Positions 7,720-15,972 of a stretch of DNA of 17,657 nt are shown here, piece by piece. The stretch lies in contig DAHUYY010000015.1 of NCBI GenBank assembly GCA_027306845.1, positions 1 through 17,657 of the forward strand. The letters run 5' to 3'. This stretch comes from Vulcanimicrobiota bacterium. GTDB taxonomy: Bacteria > Vulcanimicrobiota > Vulcanimicrobiia > Vulcanimicrobiales > Vulcanimicrobiaceae. Each line of letters begins with the position of its first letter. The first letter of the stretch is position 1. Under the pieces are notes generated by a model that was given only the letters and a program-made list of their open reading frames with translations, searched no databases and was not told the origin of the DNA. The position numbers and the translations under genes were made by a program.

Positions 7720-8292
7720 ATGAAATGGACGTTTGAGCCGGGGCACAGCGCCGCGGAATTTTGTGCGCGACACATGATGGTGACCTGGGTGCGCGGATCG
7801 TTCAAGAACGTCGAGGGCGAGATCGAGTTCGATCCGCGACGCCCCGAGGATCTCAAAGTCGAAGCGAGGATCGACGCGCGAACCTGCTGGACCGGGGAGC
7901 CAAACCGCGACGAGCACTTACGGAGCGCGGATTTTCTCCACTGCGAAGCATTTCCAAGCATACGCTTCGCGAGCACGTCGGTCGCCCAAATCGGCCCCGT
8001 CGATTACGAAGTCGGCGGAGACCTGACGATCCGCGCGGTAACTCGGCCGGTGCTGTTGACCGTACGCTATCTCGGCAGTTGGCAGACACCTTGGTGGGAA
8101 GATGGCGTCGATCGTGGGCCCAAGGAGCGCGCCGGATTCACCGCGACCACGAGTATCGACCGATACGATTTCGGCGTCGCATGGAACGGCGTGTTGCCCG
8201 ACGGCGGCATCGTCGTCGGTCGCCGCGTCGAGATCGTCCTCGACGTCGAAGGGATTCGCTGCGATGCGGTAGCAGGGAGCGGAGTAAAGTAA
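7720..8292 (+). CDS. YceI-family lipid-binding-like protein
   Basis: A 190-residue protein with the YceI (lipocalin-like barrel) pattern: N-terminal strand WTFEPGHSAAEFCARHMMV, then VRGSFKNVEGEIEFDPRRPED, the signature helix and loop NRDEHLRSADFLHCEAFPSIRF, and the later GDLTIRAVTRPVLLTV. YceI proteins bind polyisoprenoids or amphiphiles. There is no signal peptide, so this member should be cytoplasmic, unlike E. coli YceI. ATG 7720 is preferred because GGAGGGGGG ends just upstream and the YceI homology begins right here; the frame is open upstream to 7597, but that part looks non-coding. It is transcribed away from the TonB receptor. Its true ligand and role are unknown. Confidence 0.88.
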   Translation: MKWTFEPGHSAAEFCARHMMVTWVRGSFKNVEGEIEFDPRRPEDLKVEARIDARTCWTGEPNRDEHLRSADFLHCEAFPSIRFASTSVAQIGPVDYEVGGDLTIRAVTRPVLLTVRYLGSWQTPWWEDGVDRGPKERAGFTATTSIDRYDFGVAWNGVLPDGGIVVGRRVEIVLDVEGIRCDAVAGSGVK

Positions 8293-8348
8293 GCAGAGAG
8301 CTCATTCCGCGTTCTCGCAAACGTATTTCGCCGGTACGGTTCTTGCAG

Positions 8349-8372
8349 GCGGACGGGCTTTGCTCCGTTCGC
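8349..8372 (+). terminator. Weak hairpin after the YceI-like gene
   Basis: GCGGACGG (8349-8356) can pair with CCGTTCGC (8365-8372) with one G-U pair and an eight-base loop, 57 bases after the YceI stop and 25 bases before the tRNA. No U-tract follows, so it may be only a weak or Rho-assisted terminator, or part of the tRNA leader. The stretch 8293-8397 otherwise shows no gene. Confidence 0.3.
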
Positions 8373-8397
8373 CCGCGAACGTGCGAGGGCGACGCTT

Positions 8398-8491
8398 GGG
8401 AGAGTACGGGTCTGGTGGCTCGCACGGTCTTCAAAACCGCTGAGGTCGGTTCACGCCGGCTGGTAGGTTCGATTCCTACACCCTCCCGCCA
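8398..8491 (+). tRNA. selC: tRNA-Sec (anticodon TCA, selenocysteine)
   Basis: A 94-base gene that folds as bacterial tRNA-Sec. The acceptor stem is eight pairs (8398-8405 with 8480-8487), followed by the discriminator G (8488) and an encoded CCA (8489-8491). The D arm has six pairs with a four-base loop (CGGGTC, TGGT, GGCTCG; 8407-8422). The anticodon loop CTTCAAA holds TCA at 8431-8433. A 22-base variable region (8441-8462) contains a stem (GGTCGG with CCGGCT). The T arm is GTAGG-TTCGATT-CCTAC (8463-8479). The 8+5 acceptor/T arrangement and long D stem are hallmarks of the Sec tRNA, which reads UGA as selenocysteine through SelA and SelB. Oddities: A-C mismatches at the sixth acceptor pair (8403/8482) and the first anticodon pair (8424/8440), and one rather than two bases between acceptor and D stems. 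No other Sec-machinery gene is visible here. Confidence 0.93.
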
Positions 8492-8545
8492 CGCTCCCGC
8501 ATTGGTACGAGCGCGCCGCGTGGTTTTCGCGGTAGCATAGGGAAC

Positions 8546-9913
<1,368 letters not shown>

Positions 9914-9931
9914 GAGAATGCCCTTCGCATT

Positions 9932-10462
9932 ATGTCGATCTCGCGCGGGCGCTTGCTCAAAACCGGTTTTGCCGGCGGGCTGCTCCTCGCGCTCTCCGCA
10001 TGCGCGAAATCCGGCGGGGCGGCCTTTGAAGACGACGCTGCGGCGTATAAAGTTCTCGATGCCTCCGAACGCGGGCTTATTGCAGCGCTCGCGCCGGCCT
10101 TTCTCGCCGGCGCACTTCCGGTCGCCGACGGCGTCGTCGTTCACGATGCGCTCATTGCGGCGGTGCGTGGATTCGATGTCGCGCTCTCCGGGCTGCCGCC
10201 GATCGATGTCGCGCAGATTCGACAATTATTAGGTTTACTCGATAACCCGTTTGTCAAACCGCTTGCAACCGGGGTCTGGAGTTCCTGGAGCGATGCATCG
10301 CAAGCGACGGTAACGGCGTTTTTGAATCGCTGGCGCTATAGTCCGATCGAGTTGTTCCGCGGAGGGTACGACGTGCTGCATCAACTCACGATGGCCGGAT
10401 GGTACGGCCAAGATCGAGCCTGGAGTGCGATCGGTTATCCCGGTCCGCCGACGCTCTCATGA
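9932..10462 (+). CDS. Gluconate 2-dehydrogenase subunit 3-like small subunit, putative lipoprotein
   Basis: A 176-residue protein with an N-terminal export signal: SRGRLLKTG, a hydrophobic stretch GFAGGLLLALS, and a lipobox LSAC with the acceptor Cys at residue 24. The rest is helical, with KVLDASERGLIAALAPAFLAG and PIELFRGGYDVLHQLTMAGWYG resembling the gamma (subunit 3) family of FAD-dependent gluconate/glucose/sorbitol dehydrogenases. In that family the small subunit carries the Tat signal that exports the flavoprotein bound to it. Here the Tat-like motif has glycine instead of the second arginine (SRGRLLK), so export route is uncertain. AGGAG lies 15 bases ahead of ATG 9932, longer than ideal. 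Its stop overlaps the next start (ATGA), tying it to the GMC gene. Confidence 0.72.
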   Translation: MSISRGRLLKTGFAGGLLLALSACAKSGGAAFEDDAAAYKVLDASERGLIAALAPAFLAGALPVADGVVVHDALIAAVRGFDVALSGLPPIDVAQIRQLLGLLDNPFVKPLATGVWSSWSDASQATVTAFLNRWRYSPIELFRGGYDVLHQLTMAGWYGQDRAWSAIGYPGPPTLS

Positions 10463-12147
10463 ATCCCACTCCCTACTCCGCACCGAACGCAAAGCATTGG
10501 AAGATGCTCGATGCCTCGACGCTCGGAGAGGATCGAACCTTTGAGTGCGATGTTGCCATCGTCGGCACCGGAGCCGGCGGCGGAACGGCAGCGGAGATTC
10601 TCGCGCGCTCCGGGCTGCGGGTGCTGATGTTGGAAGAGGGTCCGCTCCGGACCTCGAGCGATTTTCACATGCTCGAACGCGAAGCCTATCCGAATCTCTA
10701 TCAAGAATCGGCGGGGCGCCGCACCAAAGATGAGGGTATTATCATCCTCCAGGGCCGTTCGGTCGGTGGTTCGACGACGGTCAATTGGACCTCGAGTTTT
10801 CGCACGCCGCCGGAGACGCTTGCGTACTGGCGCACCCACTTCGCGCTCGACAGCTTTACGCCCGCGGCACTCGCTCCCTGGTTTGCGATGATGGAGCGGC
10901 GCCTGGGCATTCATCGTTGGGAGCGCGAACCCAACGACAACAACGATGTCCTGCGGCGTGGTGCCGCGCGCATCGGCGTTCCCACCAAGGTCATTCCGCG
11001 CAACGTCCGTGGCTGCTACAACCTCGGCTACTGCGGCCTCGGCTGCCCGACCAACGCCAAACAATCGATGCTCATAACGACGATTCCGGCCGCACTCGCG
11101 CATGGGGCGCAATTAGTGAGTCGCGTGCGTGCAGAGCGTTTCGTGCACGCGCATGGAGCGGTCGGCGAATTGCTCTGCAGCGCGCTTGACGCGGCGGGCC
11201 TCGCCCCCGGGCCGCACACCATACGCGTTCGCGCACGCGCCTTTATCGCAGCCGGCGGAGCGATCAACACCCCGGCTCTGCTGATTCGCAGCGCGCTTCT
11301 CGATCCGGAGAGTCGCATCGGTAAGCGGACGTTCTTGCACCCGACGGTCATTTCCGCGGCGACGATGCCCGAGGAGGTCGTCGCGTCTTCGGGTGCGCCA
11401 CAGTCGATCTATAGCGATCATTTTCTCAAGACGCAGGCGATCGACGGGCCGATCGGTTACAAGCTAGAGGTTCCGCCGCTGCAGCCGGTGCTGACCGCGT
11501 CGACCTTTACCGGTCTCGGCGAATTCGCTGCATCGCAGATGCGGAACTTCAATCATCTGCAAGCGATCATCGCGTTGATGCGCGACGGGTTCAACGAAGA
11601 GAGCGTCGGAGGAACCGTCGATCTTCATAGCGATGGGACGCCGGTTCTCGATTACCCGATCTCCGGGTTCGTATGGGACGGCATGCGCCGTGCGCTGCTT
11701 GCGATGGCGGAGATTCAGTTTGCAGCCGGGGCCCGCACGGTTTACCCGCTGCATGAGTCGGCGGTTCCCTATGGTTCGTGGGCCGAAGCGCGCGCCGCAA
11801 TCGCGCAGCTTCCGATGGAGATTTTGCGGACGCGCGTGGCGAGCGCGCACGTGATGGGCGGCAGCGCGATGTCAAAAGACGAACGTACCGGTGTCGTCGA
11901 CCAGCGCGGGCGCAGCCATGCGCTGGAAAATCTCTACGTCTTCGACGGCTCGGCGTTTCCAACGAGCTTAGGCGCGAATCCCCAGCTCTCGATCTACGGG
12001 ATGGTCGCTCGTAATGCAAGCGCGCTCGCCGAATCGCTGACCGGGCGACCGGCGGCACCGCTTGCCGACGCCGATAATGCAGAAAAATTTACGCCGAATG
12101 GGCGCACGGCATTGATCGCAGAGAGCGTTACGCCGACCGTACTCTGA
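10459..12147 (+). CDS. GMC-family flavoprotein dehydrogenase (alpha-subunit-like)
   Basis: A 562-residue FAD oxidoreductase of the glucose-methanol-choline family, expected to oxidise a sugar or alcohol group. The FAD motif VAIVGTGAGGGTAAEILARS is at about 31-50, the second GMC signature GRSVGGSTTVNWTSSF at about 99-114, and the catalytic His464 (SAHVMGG) and Asn507 (GANPQLS) near the C-terminus. Cys186, Cys192 and Cys196 (GCYNLGYCGLGCP) have the C-x5-C-x3-C spacing that binds a 3Fe-4S cluster in Burkholderia FAD-glucose dehydrogenase. No signal peptide is present. The start ATG 10459 overlaps the small-subunit stop (ATGA) and lacks its own Shine-Dalgarno, suggesting coupling. No cytochrome c subunit follows. 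The last 154 bp are antisense to the convergent desaturase-like gene. Substrate unknown. Confidence 0.88.
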   Translation: MNPTPYSAPNAKHWKMLDASTLGEDRTFECDVAIVGTGAGGGTAAEILARSGLRVLMLEEGPLRTSSDFHMLEREAYPNLYQESAGRRTKDEGIIILQGRSVGGSTTVNWTSSFRTPPETLAYWRTHFALDSFTPAALAPWFAMMERRLGIHRWEREPNDNNDVLRRGAARIGVPTKVIPRNVRGCYNLGYCGLGCPTNAKQSMLITTIPAALAHGAQLVSRVRAERFVHAHGAVGELLCSALDAAGLAPGPHTIRVRARAFIAAGGAINTPALLIRSALLDPESRIGKRTFLHPTVISAATMPEEVVASSGAPQSIYSDHFLKTQAIDGPIGYKLEVPPLQPVLTASTFTGLGEFAASQMRNFNHLQAIIALMRDGFNEESVGGTVDLHSDGTPVLDYPISGFVWDGMRRALLAMAEIQFAAGARTVYPLHESAVPYGSWAEARAAIAQLPMEILRTRVASAHVMGGSAMSKDERTGVVDQRGRSHALENLYVFDGSAFPTSLGANPQLSIYGMVARNASALAESLTGRPAAPLADADNAEKFTPNGRTALIAESVTPTVL

Positions 12148-13532
12148 CCCGGAAAGATGGTGTCGCCGCAGAGCGTGAGCCCTTTTATTTCGCTGCGGTG
12201 CGACCGCGCGCGGAGATTTGCGCTCGCAATGCTCTGCGGGGTGCCGCCGACGAGCCCGCGATAACGTAAGGTATAACGCTCGAACGTTCGCGGCGTACCG
12301 AGTTCGAAGATCGACGGTGCGATATGTTTTCCCGTCGCGCGTTCGAGTCCCTCGAGCATTTTTCGTGCATACGTTCGCTGCAACTCCGAAGCGTTTCCGG
12401 CGCGATAGGCCTGCTCCCATCGTTGCGGATCGGCGTGCGTTGAAATCGTAATCGCGCGCCCGCCGTTGCGTGCGCGGCCGCGCTCCTCGGGTGCGGAGAG
12501 CGAGATAAACAGCGAATTCGCGTCGCCGAGCGGCGCGCGCTGGTCCAACAGCACTTGGTGGTGCAGGGGAAAGTCGTCGGGAATGTGCCCCGCCGCGATG
12601 CCGACGTACGCGGTTACCGCGCTCCAGCGTTGGCCGGCGCGCGCGGTTGGTGGCGGCGTTTTGCCGAGCAACTGCAAGACGTTCTCGTAGGGAATCGCCG
12701 CGACGGCCCCGCGCGCCGCAATGCTCCGCCCGTCGGAGAGATCGATCCCCGCGAACGTGCCTCCATCGGCGCGAATACGCGTAACATCGGTACGATAGGA
12801 GATCGTGCCGCCGAAACGACGGATGGCGCGCGCGAGCGCCGTTGCGATCGTTGCGATGCCGCCTTCGAGATGGAAGGTTCCTTCGCGTGCGATATCGAGG
12901 GCGGCGGCGCCGAACGCAAGATCGGTCTCGCATGCGGAGGCTTGCGCGGTGATAAGCAACTGTAGGTCGATGAAGGCGCGCAACTCCGCGGATGCATCGC
13001 CGGGGAGGAGTCGAGCGAGGGCGCGGCCCTGGTGTCGTAGCAACGTGAGATCGCGCGGGCGAAAGATGCGGGCAAGGTGCAGGCAGCTGACGAGATCCGC
13101 CGGCAGCGCCGGCAACCGCGCGGCAAAATCCCAGACGCGATCGGCGATGCGTTCCTGCGCTTCCCAGAACGGCTCGTATCGTTCCCCGAATGCGGCTATC
13201 CGCTCGCTACGCCAGCGCGCGTCGCCGTAACGCGCGATCTGCATGCCGGGAAGATGAACGAGCATGGCGGGATCGAGCGGCCTCGCTGCGACGCTTGCCC
13301 CGAGCGTCTCGAAGACACGGCGGTGAATTCCTCGAGGGCCAAAGCCGTTGACGACGGTGGCTCCGACGTCGAAGCGATATCCGTCGCGCTGAAAAAACGA
13401 CGCACAACCCCCGGGAACGTTGTGATGCTCGGCGAGGAATACTCGCGCGCCTGCTCGCGCCGCGAGCGCGGCGGCGGTGAGCCCGGCAACGCCGCCGCCG
13501 ATTACGACGAGATCGAACGAAGAGTCCGCCAT
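11994..13532 (-). CDS. CrtI/CrtD-like FAD-dependent carotenoid desaturase/isomerase family protein
   Basis: A 512-residue flavoprotein. The N-terminal Rossmann strand DLVVIGGGVAGLTAAALAAR with the following HHNVPGGCASFF and GYRFDVGATVVNGFGP is typical of phytoene-desaturase-type enzymes. Near the C-terminus, LCGDTIFPGQSTVGVTLSAI matches the GDSxFPGQG motif of the CrtD/CrtH subgroup (C-3',4' desaturases and prolycopene isomerases). The likely substrate is a carotenoid or another polyisoprenoid, at the membrane surface. The frame is open to 13769 upstream, but homology starts at ATG 13532 (MADSSFDLVV), which I chose although its Shine-Dalgarno is poor. The gene converges with and overlaps the GMC gene by 154 bp. 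No other carotenoid gene (phytoene synthase, cyclase) is in the window, so pathway assignment is tentative. Confidence 0.85.
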   Translation of the reverse strand: MADSSFDLVVIGGGVAGLTAAALAARAGARVFLAEHHNVPGGCASFFQRDGYRFDVGATVVNGFGPRGIHRRVFETLGASVAARPLDPAMLVHLPGMQIARYGDARWRSERIAAFGERYEPFWEAQERIADRVWDFAARLPALPADLVSCLHLARIFRPRDLTLLRHQGRALARLLPGDASAELRAFIDLQLLITAQASACETDLAFGAAALDIAREGTFHLEGGIATIATALARAIRRFGGTISYRTDVTRIRADGGTFAGIDLSDGRSIAARGAVAAIPYENVLQLLGKTPPPTARAGQRWSAVTAYVGIAAGHIPDDFPLHHQVLLDQRAPLGDANSLFISLSAPEERGRARNGGRAITISTHADPQRWEQAYRAGNASELQRTYARKMLEGLERATGKHIAPSIFELGTPRTFERYTLRYRGLVGGTPQSIASANLRARSHRSEIKGLTLCGDTIFPGQSTVGVTLSAINAVRPFGVNFSALSASASGAAGRPVSDSASALALRATIP

Positions 13533-13595
13533 CGCTGCGTTGAACCCAGGGGCTGCCTGCAGAGTTCCGCAGGCGATCGTTTGAAGGAGGGACCG

Positions 13596-13781
13596 ATGGA
13601 ACACTTTTTCGTGAATTTCGCCCGCGACGCCGCTTGGGCGGTGGCGATCGTCTTTATTTTTGCCGTCATCGGTGTCGTTGCGACGATTCGCTGGATCGTC
13701 AACTTGCTGACCCGCGCCGAGCATGCCGTTGAATCGGGAGTGGAAAACGTCGAGAACGCGATAACCCATCGCGATAACTAA
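13596..13781 (+). CDS. Small single-pass membrane protein (61 aa)
   Basis: I do not recognise a family. The 61-residue product has a short N-terminus (MEHFFVNFARDA), one strongly hydrophobic segment at about 14-39 (WAVAIVFIFAVIGVVATIRWIV), and an amphipathic, acidic tail with ENVENAITHRDN. A strong ribosome site (AAGGAGGG) lies four to five bases ahead of ATG 13596, which supports it as a real gene even though it is small. It is divergent from the desaturase-like gene with 63 bp between start codons. The frame is open far upstream, but that part is antisense to the desaturase gene and not coding. Its role is unknown. Confidence 0.65.
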   Translation: MEHFFVNFARDAAWAVAIVFIFAVIGVVATIRWIVNLLTRAEHAVESGVENVENAITHRDN

Positions 13782-13820
13782 CGCCGTCTTCGGCGCGACA
13801 ACGCCGTACTCGGCGAGTCA
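13781..13820. repeat. Two tandem 20-bp hairpin units
   Basis: ACGCCGTCTTCGGCGCGACA (13781-13800) is followed directly by ACGCCGTACTCGGCGAGTCA (13801-13820), differing at a few positions. Each unit contains CGCCG-4 bases-CGGCG, a small five-pair hairpin. A third ACGC starts at 13821. They lie between the convergent stop codons of the small membrane protein gene and the acetyltransferase gene, beginning at the last base of the former's stop codon. They may act as a weak double terminator, but there is no U-tract. Confidence 0.45.
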
Positions 13821-13829
13821 ACGCTTCAG

Positions 13830-14645
13830 CTAGAAGAGAATCGTGCGAAATTCTCCGACCTCGCGATAGCCGAGGCTGCGGTAGAGCGCGATTGCGGCGT
13901 GGTTGAAATCGTTGACGTAGAGCGAAAGGCTCGGCACGATCTCCAGCAATCGTGCCGAAATGGCGGAGAACGCGGCGGCGGCGATTCCCTTTCCGCGAAG
14001 CTGCGGTACGGTCCAAATGCCCTGCATCTGCGCGGTGTGCGCCGACCACGAGCCGATGTGGCAGAAAAACGCGGGGGTCTCGTTGTATTCGCCGATCCAC
14101 CACAGCTCGCTCTCGATCATCGAAGCGACGTTGGCGGTGAATTCGCGGCCGTGCTTTCGCGGGTCGCTTTCGAGTTCGTTGGCGATCATCTCCGCCGAAT
14201 TTTCCGCTACGATCTTGAGATCGGCGAGCGTCGCCCGACGAATGCGAACGCTTGGGTTCTCGCGCACGATCAGCGCGTGCGGATCGACGGCCATCACGGG
14301 TTGACGTAGCCGAATCAGCCGCGCCGCACGGTGCCAATCCGGGCGTCGGTCCCAGAAGAGCTCGACGAGGTTCGCCGGGGCGGTGATCGCTTTCGGGTGC
14401 GCCATGCCTGCTGCATATGCTGCGAAGCCTTCGGCGCCCGCCTCTTCGCCGGCGAGGACGATTTGTCGCCCCAAATACGCAAGCCCGATGAGGCGCTTCT
14501 CAAAAAATGCTCCGACGAGCGAACGCCGTGAGAGCGCGTCGCGTTCGAGAATGTAACTCAAATAGACGTTGAGATAGGGATCGCGCTCGACAAGTGCGAG
14601 TGCTTCGGCGGTGCGCTCGGCTAAGAGCGGAGCGACTCGTATCAC
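13830..14645 (-). CDS. GNAT-family N-acetyltransferase with DUF4081-like N-terminus
   Basis: A 271-residue protein. The N-terminal half (residues 1-130: RDPYLNVYLSYILERD, EKRLIGLAYLGRQIVLAG) resembles the DUF4081-type domain found ahead of GNAT domains. The C-terminal half (131-271) is a GNAT fold with the acetyl-CoA loop QLRGKGIAAAAFSAI at about 217-231 and a final YRSLGYREVGEFRTILF strand. It would transfer an acetyl group to an unidentified amine. The start is GTG at 14645, overlapping the anti-sigma stop as GTGA, so it is translationally coupled to the sigma/anti-sigma genes and probably belongs to that operon. Its stop lies close to the tandem hairpins. What the acetyltransferase does for the sigma module, if anything, is unknown. 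Confidence 0.85.
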   Translation of the reverse strand: MIRVAPLLAERTAEALALVERDPYLNVYLSYILERDALSRRSLVGAFFEKRLIGLAYLGRQIVLAGEEAGAEGFAAYAAGMAHPKAITAPANLVELFWDRRPDWHRAARLIRLRQPVMAVDPHALIVRENPSVRIRRATLADLKIVAENSAEMIANELESDPRKHGREFTANVASMIESELWWIGEYNETPAFFCHIGSWSAHTAQMQGIWTVPQLRGKGIAAAAFSAISARLLEIVPSLSLYVNDFNHAAIALYRSLGYREVGEFRTILF

Positions 14646-15400
14646 TCGAGCGAGGCGACGAACATCGGTTTTGTCGTCGGCTGTTTACTCCCGCCGACGG
14701 GTTCCACGCTAACTGCGACCTCGGTCATCGAATCGGCATTATGCTCGGCGATCGGTACGACCGCAACCCCGTCGCGGTCGGGCATGAACGTCGATGACGG
14801 TTCGATTTTTTTGCCGCCTCGCGGCATCACCCACGCCTGGTATACGTGGCCGCGCGGAGGCATCGGCATATCGTGCATCGCGAGGTACATCCGTCCGTGC
14901 CGCATCACGATCTCGCCGTGATGAACGGGCAATCTCGTCGCGTCGGCGCTGGTGAGATCGACAGCCGCCATCTGTGCGCTTTGCAGCGAATGCGTCAGCG
15001 AGTCAACGCGATGTTGGAGCGCGACGACCTGCGTTTTCATCTGGCTCATGTTTTCGCGCGTCGCCGCGAGGTTAAACGTCGAAATCAGCGCGGCGACAAA
15101 CGAAGCCGCAGTAACGAGATAGAGCGGCCAGGCAGGGGCGCGCGTGTTACGCGGGAGCGAGCGAACTTTTGCTCCCGGTGCGACCTGCGCCATGATGCGC
15201 TCGCGCAGGAGCGGACTTGGCTCGGCGAGATCGGCCTCGGGGGTCGCAATCGCAGCGACGAGCGGTGCCAACGCTTGATACTCGGCACGACACGCTTCGC
15301 AGCTCTCGATGTGGGCGCGCACGCGCTCGGCCTCTGCCGGGGAGAGCGTTCCCAGTGCGAGGGCCGCAGCATCATCGAGATAGGCTTCGTGCTCGATCAT
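14642..15400 (-). CDS. Anti-sigma factor, zinc-finger plus RskA-type C-terminal domain
   Basis: A 252-residue membrane protein that should hold the adjacent ECF sigma factor inactive. The cytoplasmic N-terminus carries the ZAS motif His30-x3-Cys34-x2-Cys37 (HIESCEAC). A single membrane helix is at about 91-112 (WPLYLVTAASFVAALISTF), followed by a likely coiled coil (about 113-145, MKTQVVALQHRVDSLTHSLQ). The outer domain (about 146-252) has GHVYQAWVMPRGGKKIEPSS and VAVSVEPVGGSKQPTTKP, typical of the RskA family, which is regulated by proteolysis or redox state in mycobacteria. Start ATG 15400 overlaps the sigma stop (ATGA); its own stop overlaps the GNAT start (GTGA). The tight coupling gives stoichiometric production of sigma and anti-sigma. 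Confidence 0.93.
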   Translation of the reverse strand: MIEHEAYLDDAAALALGTLSPAEAERVRAHIESCEACRAEYQALAPLVAAIATPEADLAEPSPLLRERIMAQVAPGAKVRSLPRNTRAPAWPLYLVTAASFVAALISTFNLAATRENMSQMKTQVVALQHRVDSLTHSLQSAQMAAVDLTSADATRLPVHHGEIVMRHGRMYLAMHDMPMPPRGHVYQAWVMPRGGKKIEPSSTFMPDRDGVAVVPIAEHNADSMTEVAVSVEPVGGSKQPTTKPMFVASLE

Positions 15401-15972
15401 CGTTCGATCTTTCCATCGAGTGTGGCGCGGAGTTTCCGAAGCCCCGAGCGGATGCGCGTCTTCACCGTACCGAGTGGATCGCCGGTTTTCGCGGCGATCG
15501 CCTCGTGGGTGAGCCCACCAAAAAAGCCCAACTCGATCGCGTGGCGCTGTTCGGCGGGAAGGGTCGCGAGCGCGCGCCGCACGAGGCCGGCGTCGAGCCG
15601 TGCAAAAGCGAGCTCCTCGAGCCGTTCGTCCTCGGGGAGCGCGGCAGGGAGTTCCTCGGTGCTCCGAAGCGAACGCGAGCGGAGTGCGTCGAGCGCACGA
15701 TTACGGGTGACACGAGCGAGCCAGCCGGGAAAATTTCCGCCGACAAAGCGTTCCGGTGCATTCCAAAGTTTCATGAATACTGCTTGCGTCACGTCTTCCG
15801 CCGCTTCGCGCTCCCCCAGGACTCGCATCGCAATCGACCAGACGATACGATGATGTTCGTCGTAGAGCTGTTCGAAGGCAACTGCATCCCGCGCTCGCAC
15901 CCGTTCCATCAGGCGTTCGGCATCGTCGCTCACGTTGGCGACATTCGCGGCCTTGCGGAGCTCTACCCGCAT
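15397..15972 (-). CDS. ECF-type RNA polymerase sigma factor (SigK-like)
   Basis: A 191-residue group-4 sigma factor. Region 2 spans about 30-98: AFEQLYDEHHRIVWSIAMRV, REAAEDVTQAVFMKLW (contacts the -10 element and core polymerase), then FPGWLARVTRNRALDALR. Region 4 is at about 125-185: LATLPAEQRHAIELGFFGG and LTHEAIAAKTGDPLGTVKTR, the helix-turn-helix for the -35 element. It resembles sigma factors paired with RskA anti-sigmas, which here is the next gene with an ATGA overlap. ATG 15972 has no Shine-Dalgarno, but the stop codon of a 13-codon leader ORF directly precedes it, so initiation may depend on reinitiation. GTG 15933 is a less likely alternative that would start at VSDDAE. Target promoters are not identifiable. 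Confidence 0.93.
   Translation of the reverse strand: MRVELRKAANVANVSDDAERLMERVRARDAVAFEQLYDEHHRIVWSIAMRVLGEREAAEDVTQAVFMKLWNAPERFVGGNFPGWLARVTRNRALDALRSRSLRSTEELPAALPEDERLEELAFARLDAGLVRRALATLPAEQRHAIELGFFGGLTHEAIAAKTGDPLGTVKTRIRSGLRKLRATLDGKIER

Noticed and set aside
7761..8540. 259-codon plus-strand open frame running through the YceI gene and the tRNA
   Set aside because: It crosses the tRNA-Sec gene and is an Arg-rich out-of-frame product; the YceI frame has clear homology.
12145..12147. Possible Sec UGA codon at the end of the GMC gene, given tRNA-Sec nearby
   Set aside because: The conserved GMC core ends well upstream, nothing homologous follows the TGA, and no SECIS-like hairpin is evident.
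11968..12933. 321-codon minus-strand open frame within the desaturase-like gene
   Set aside because: Arg-rich alternative frame; the neighbouring frame holds the FAD and GDTIFPGQS motifs.
13533..13769. N-terminal extension of the desaturase-like protein up to 13769
   Set aside because: The extra 79 residues are charged and lack homology, lie antisense to the small membrane-protein gene, and homology starts at MADSSFDLVV.
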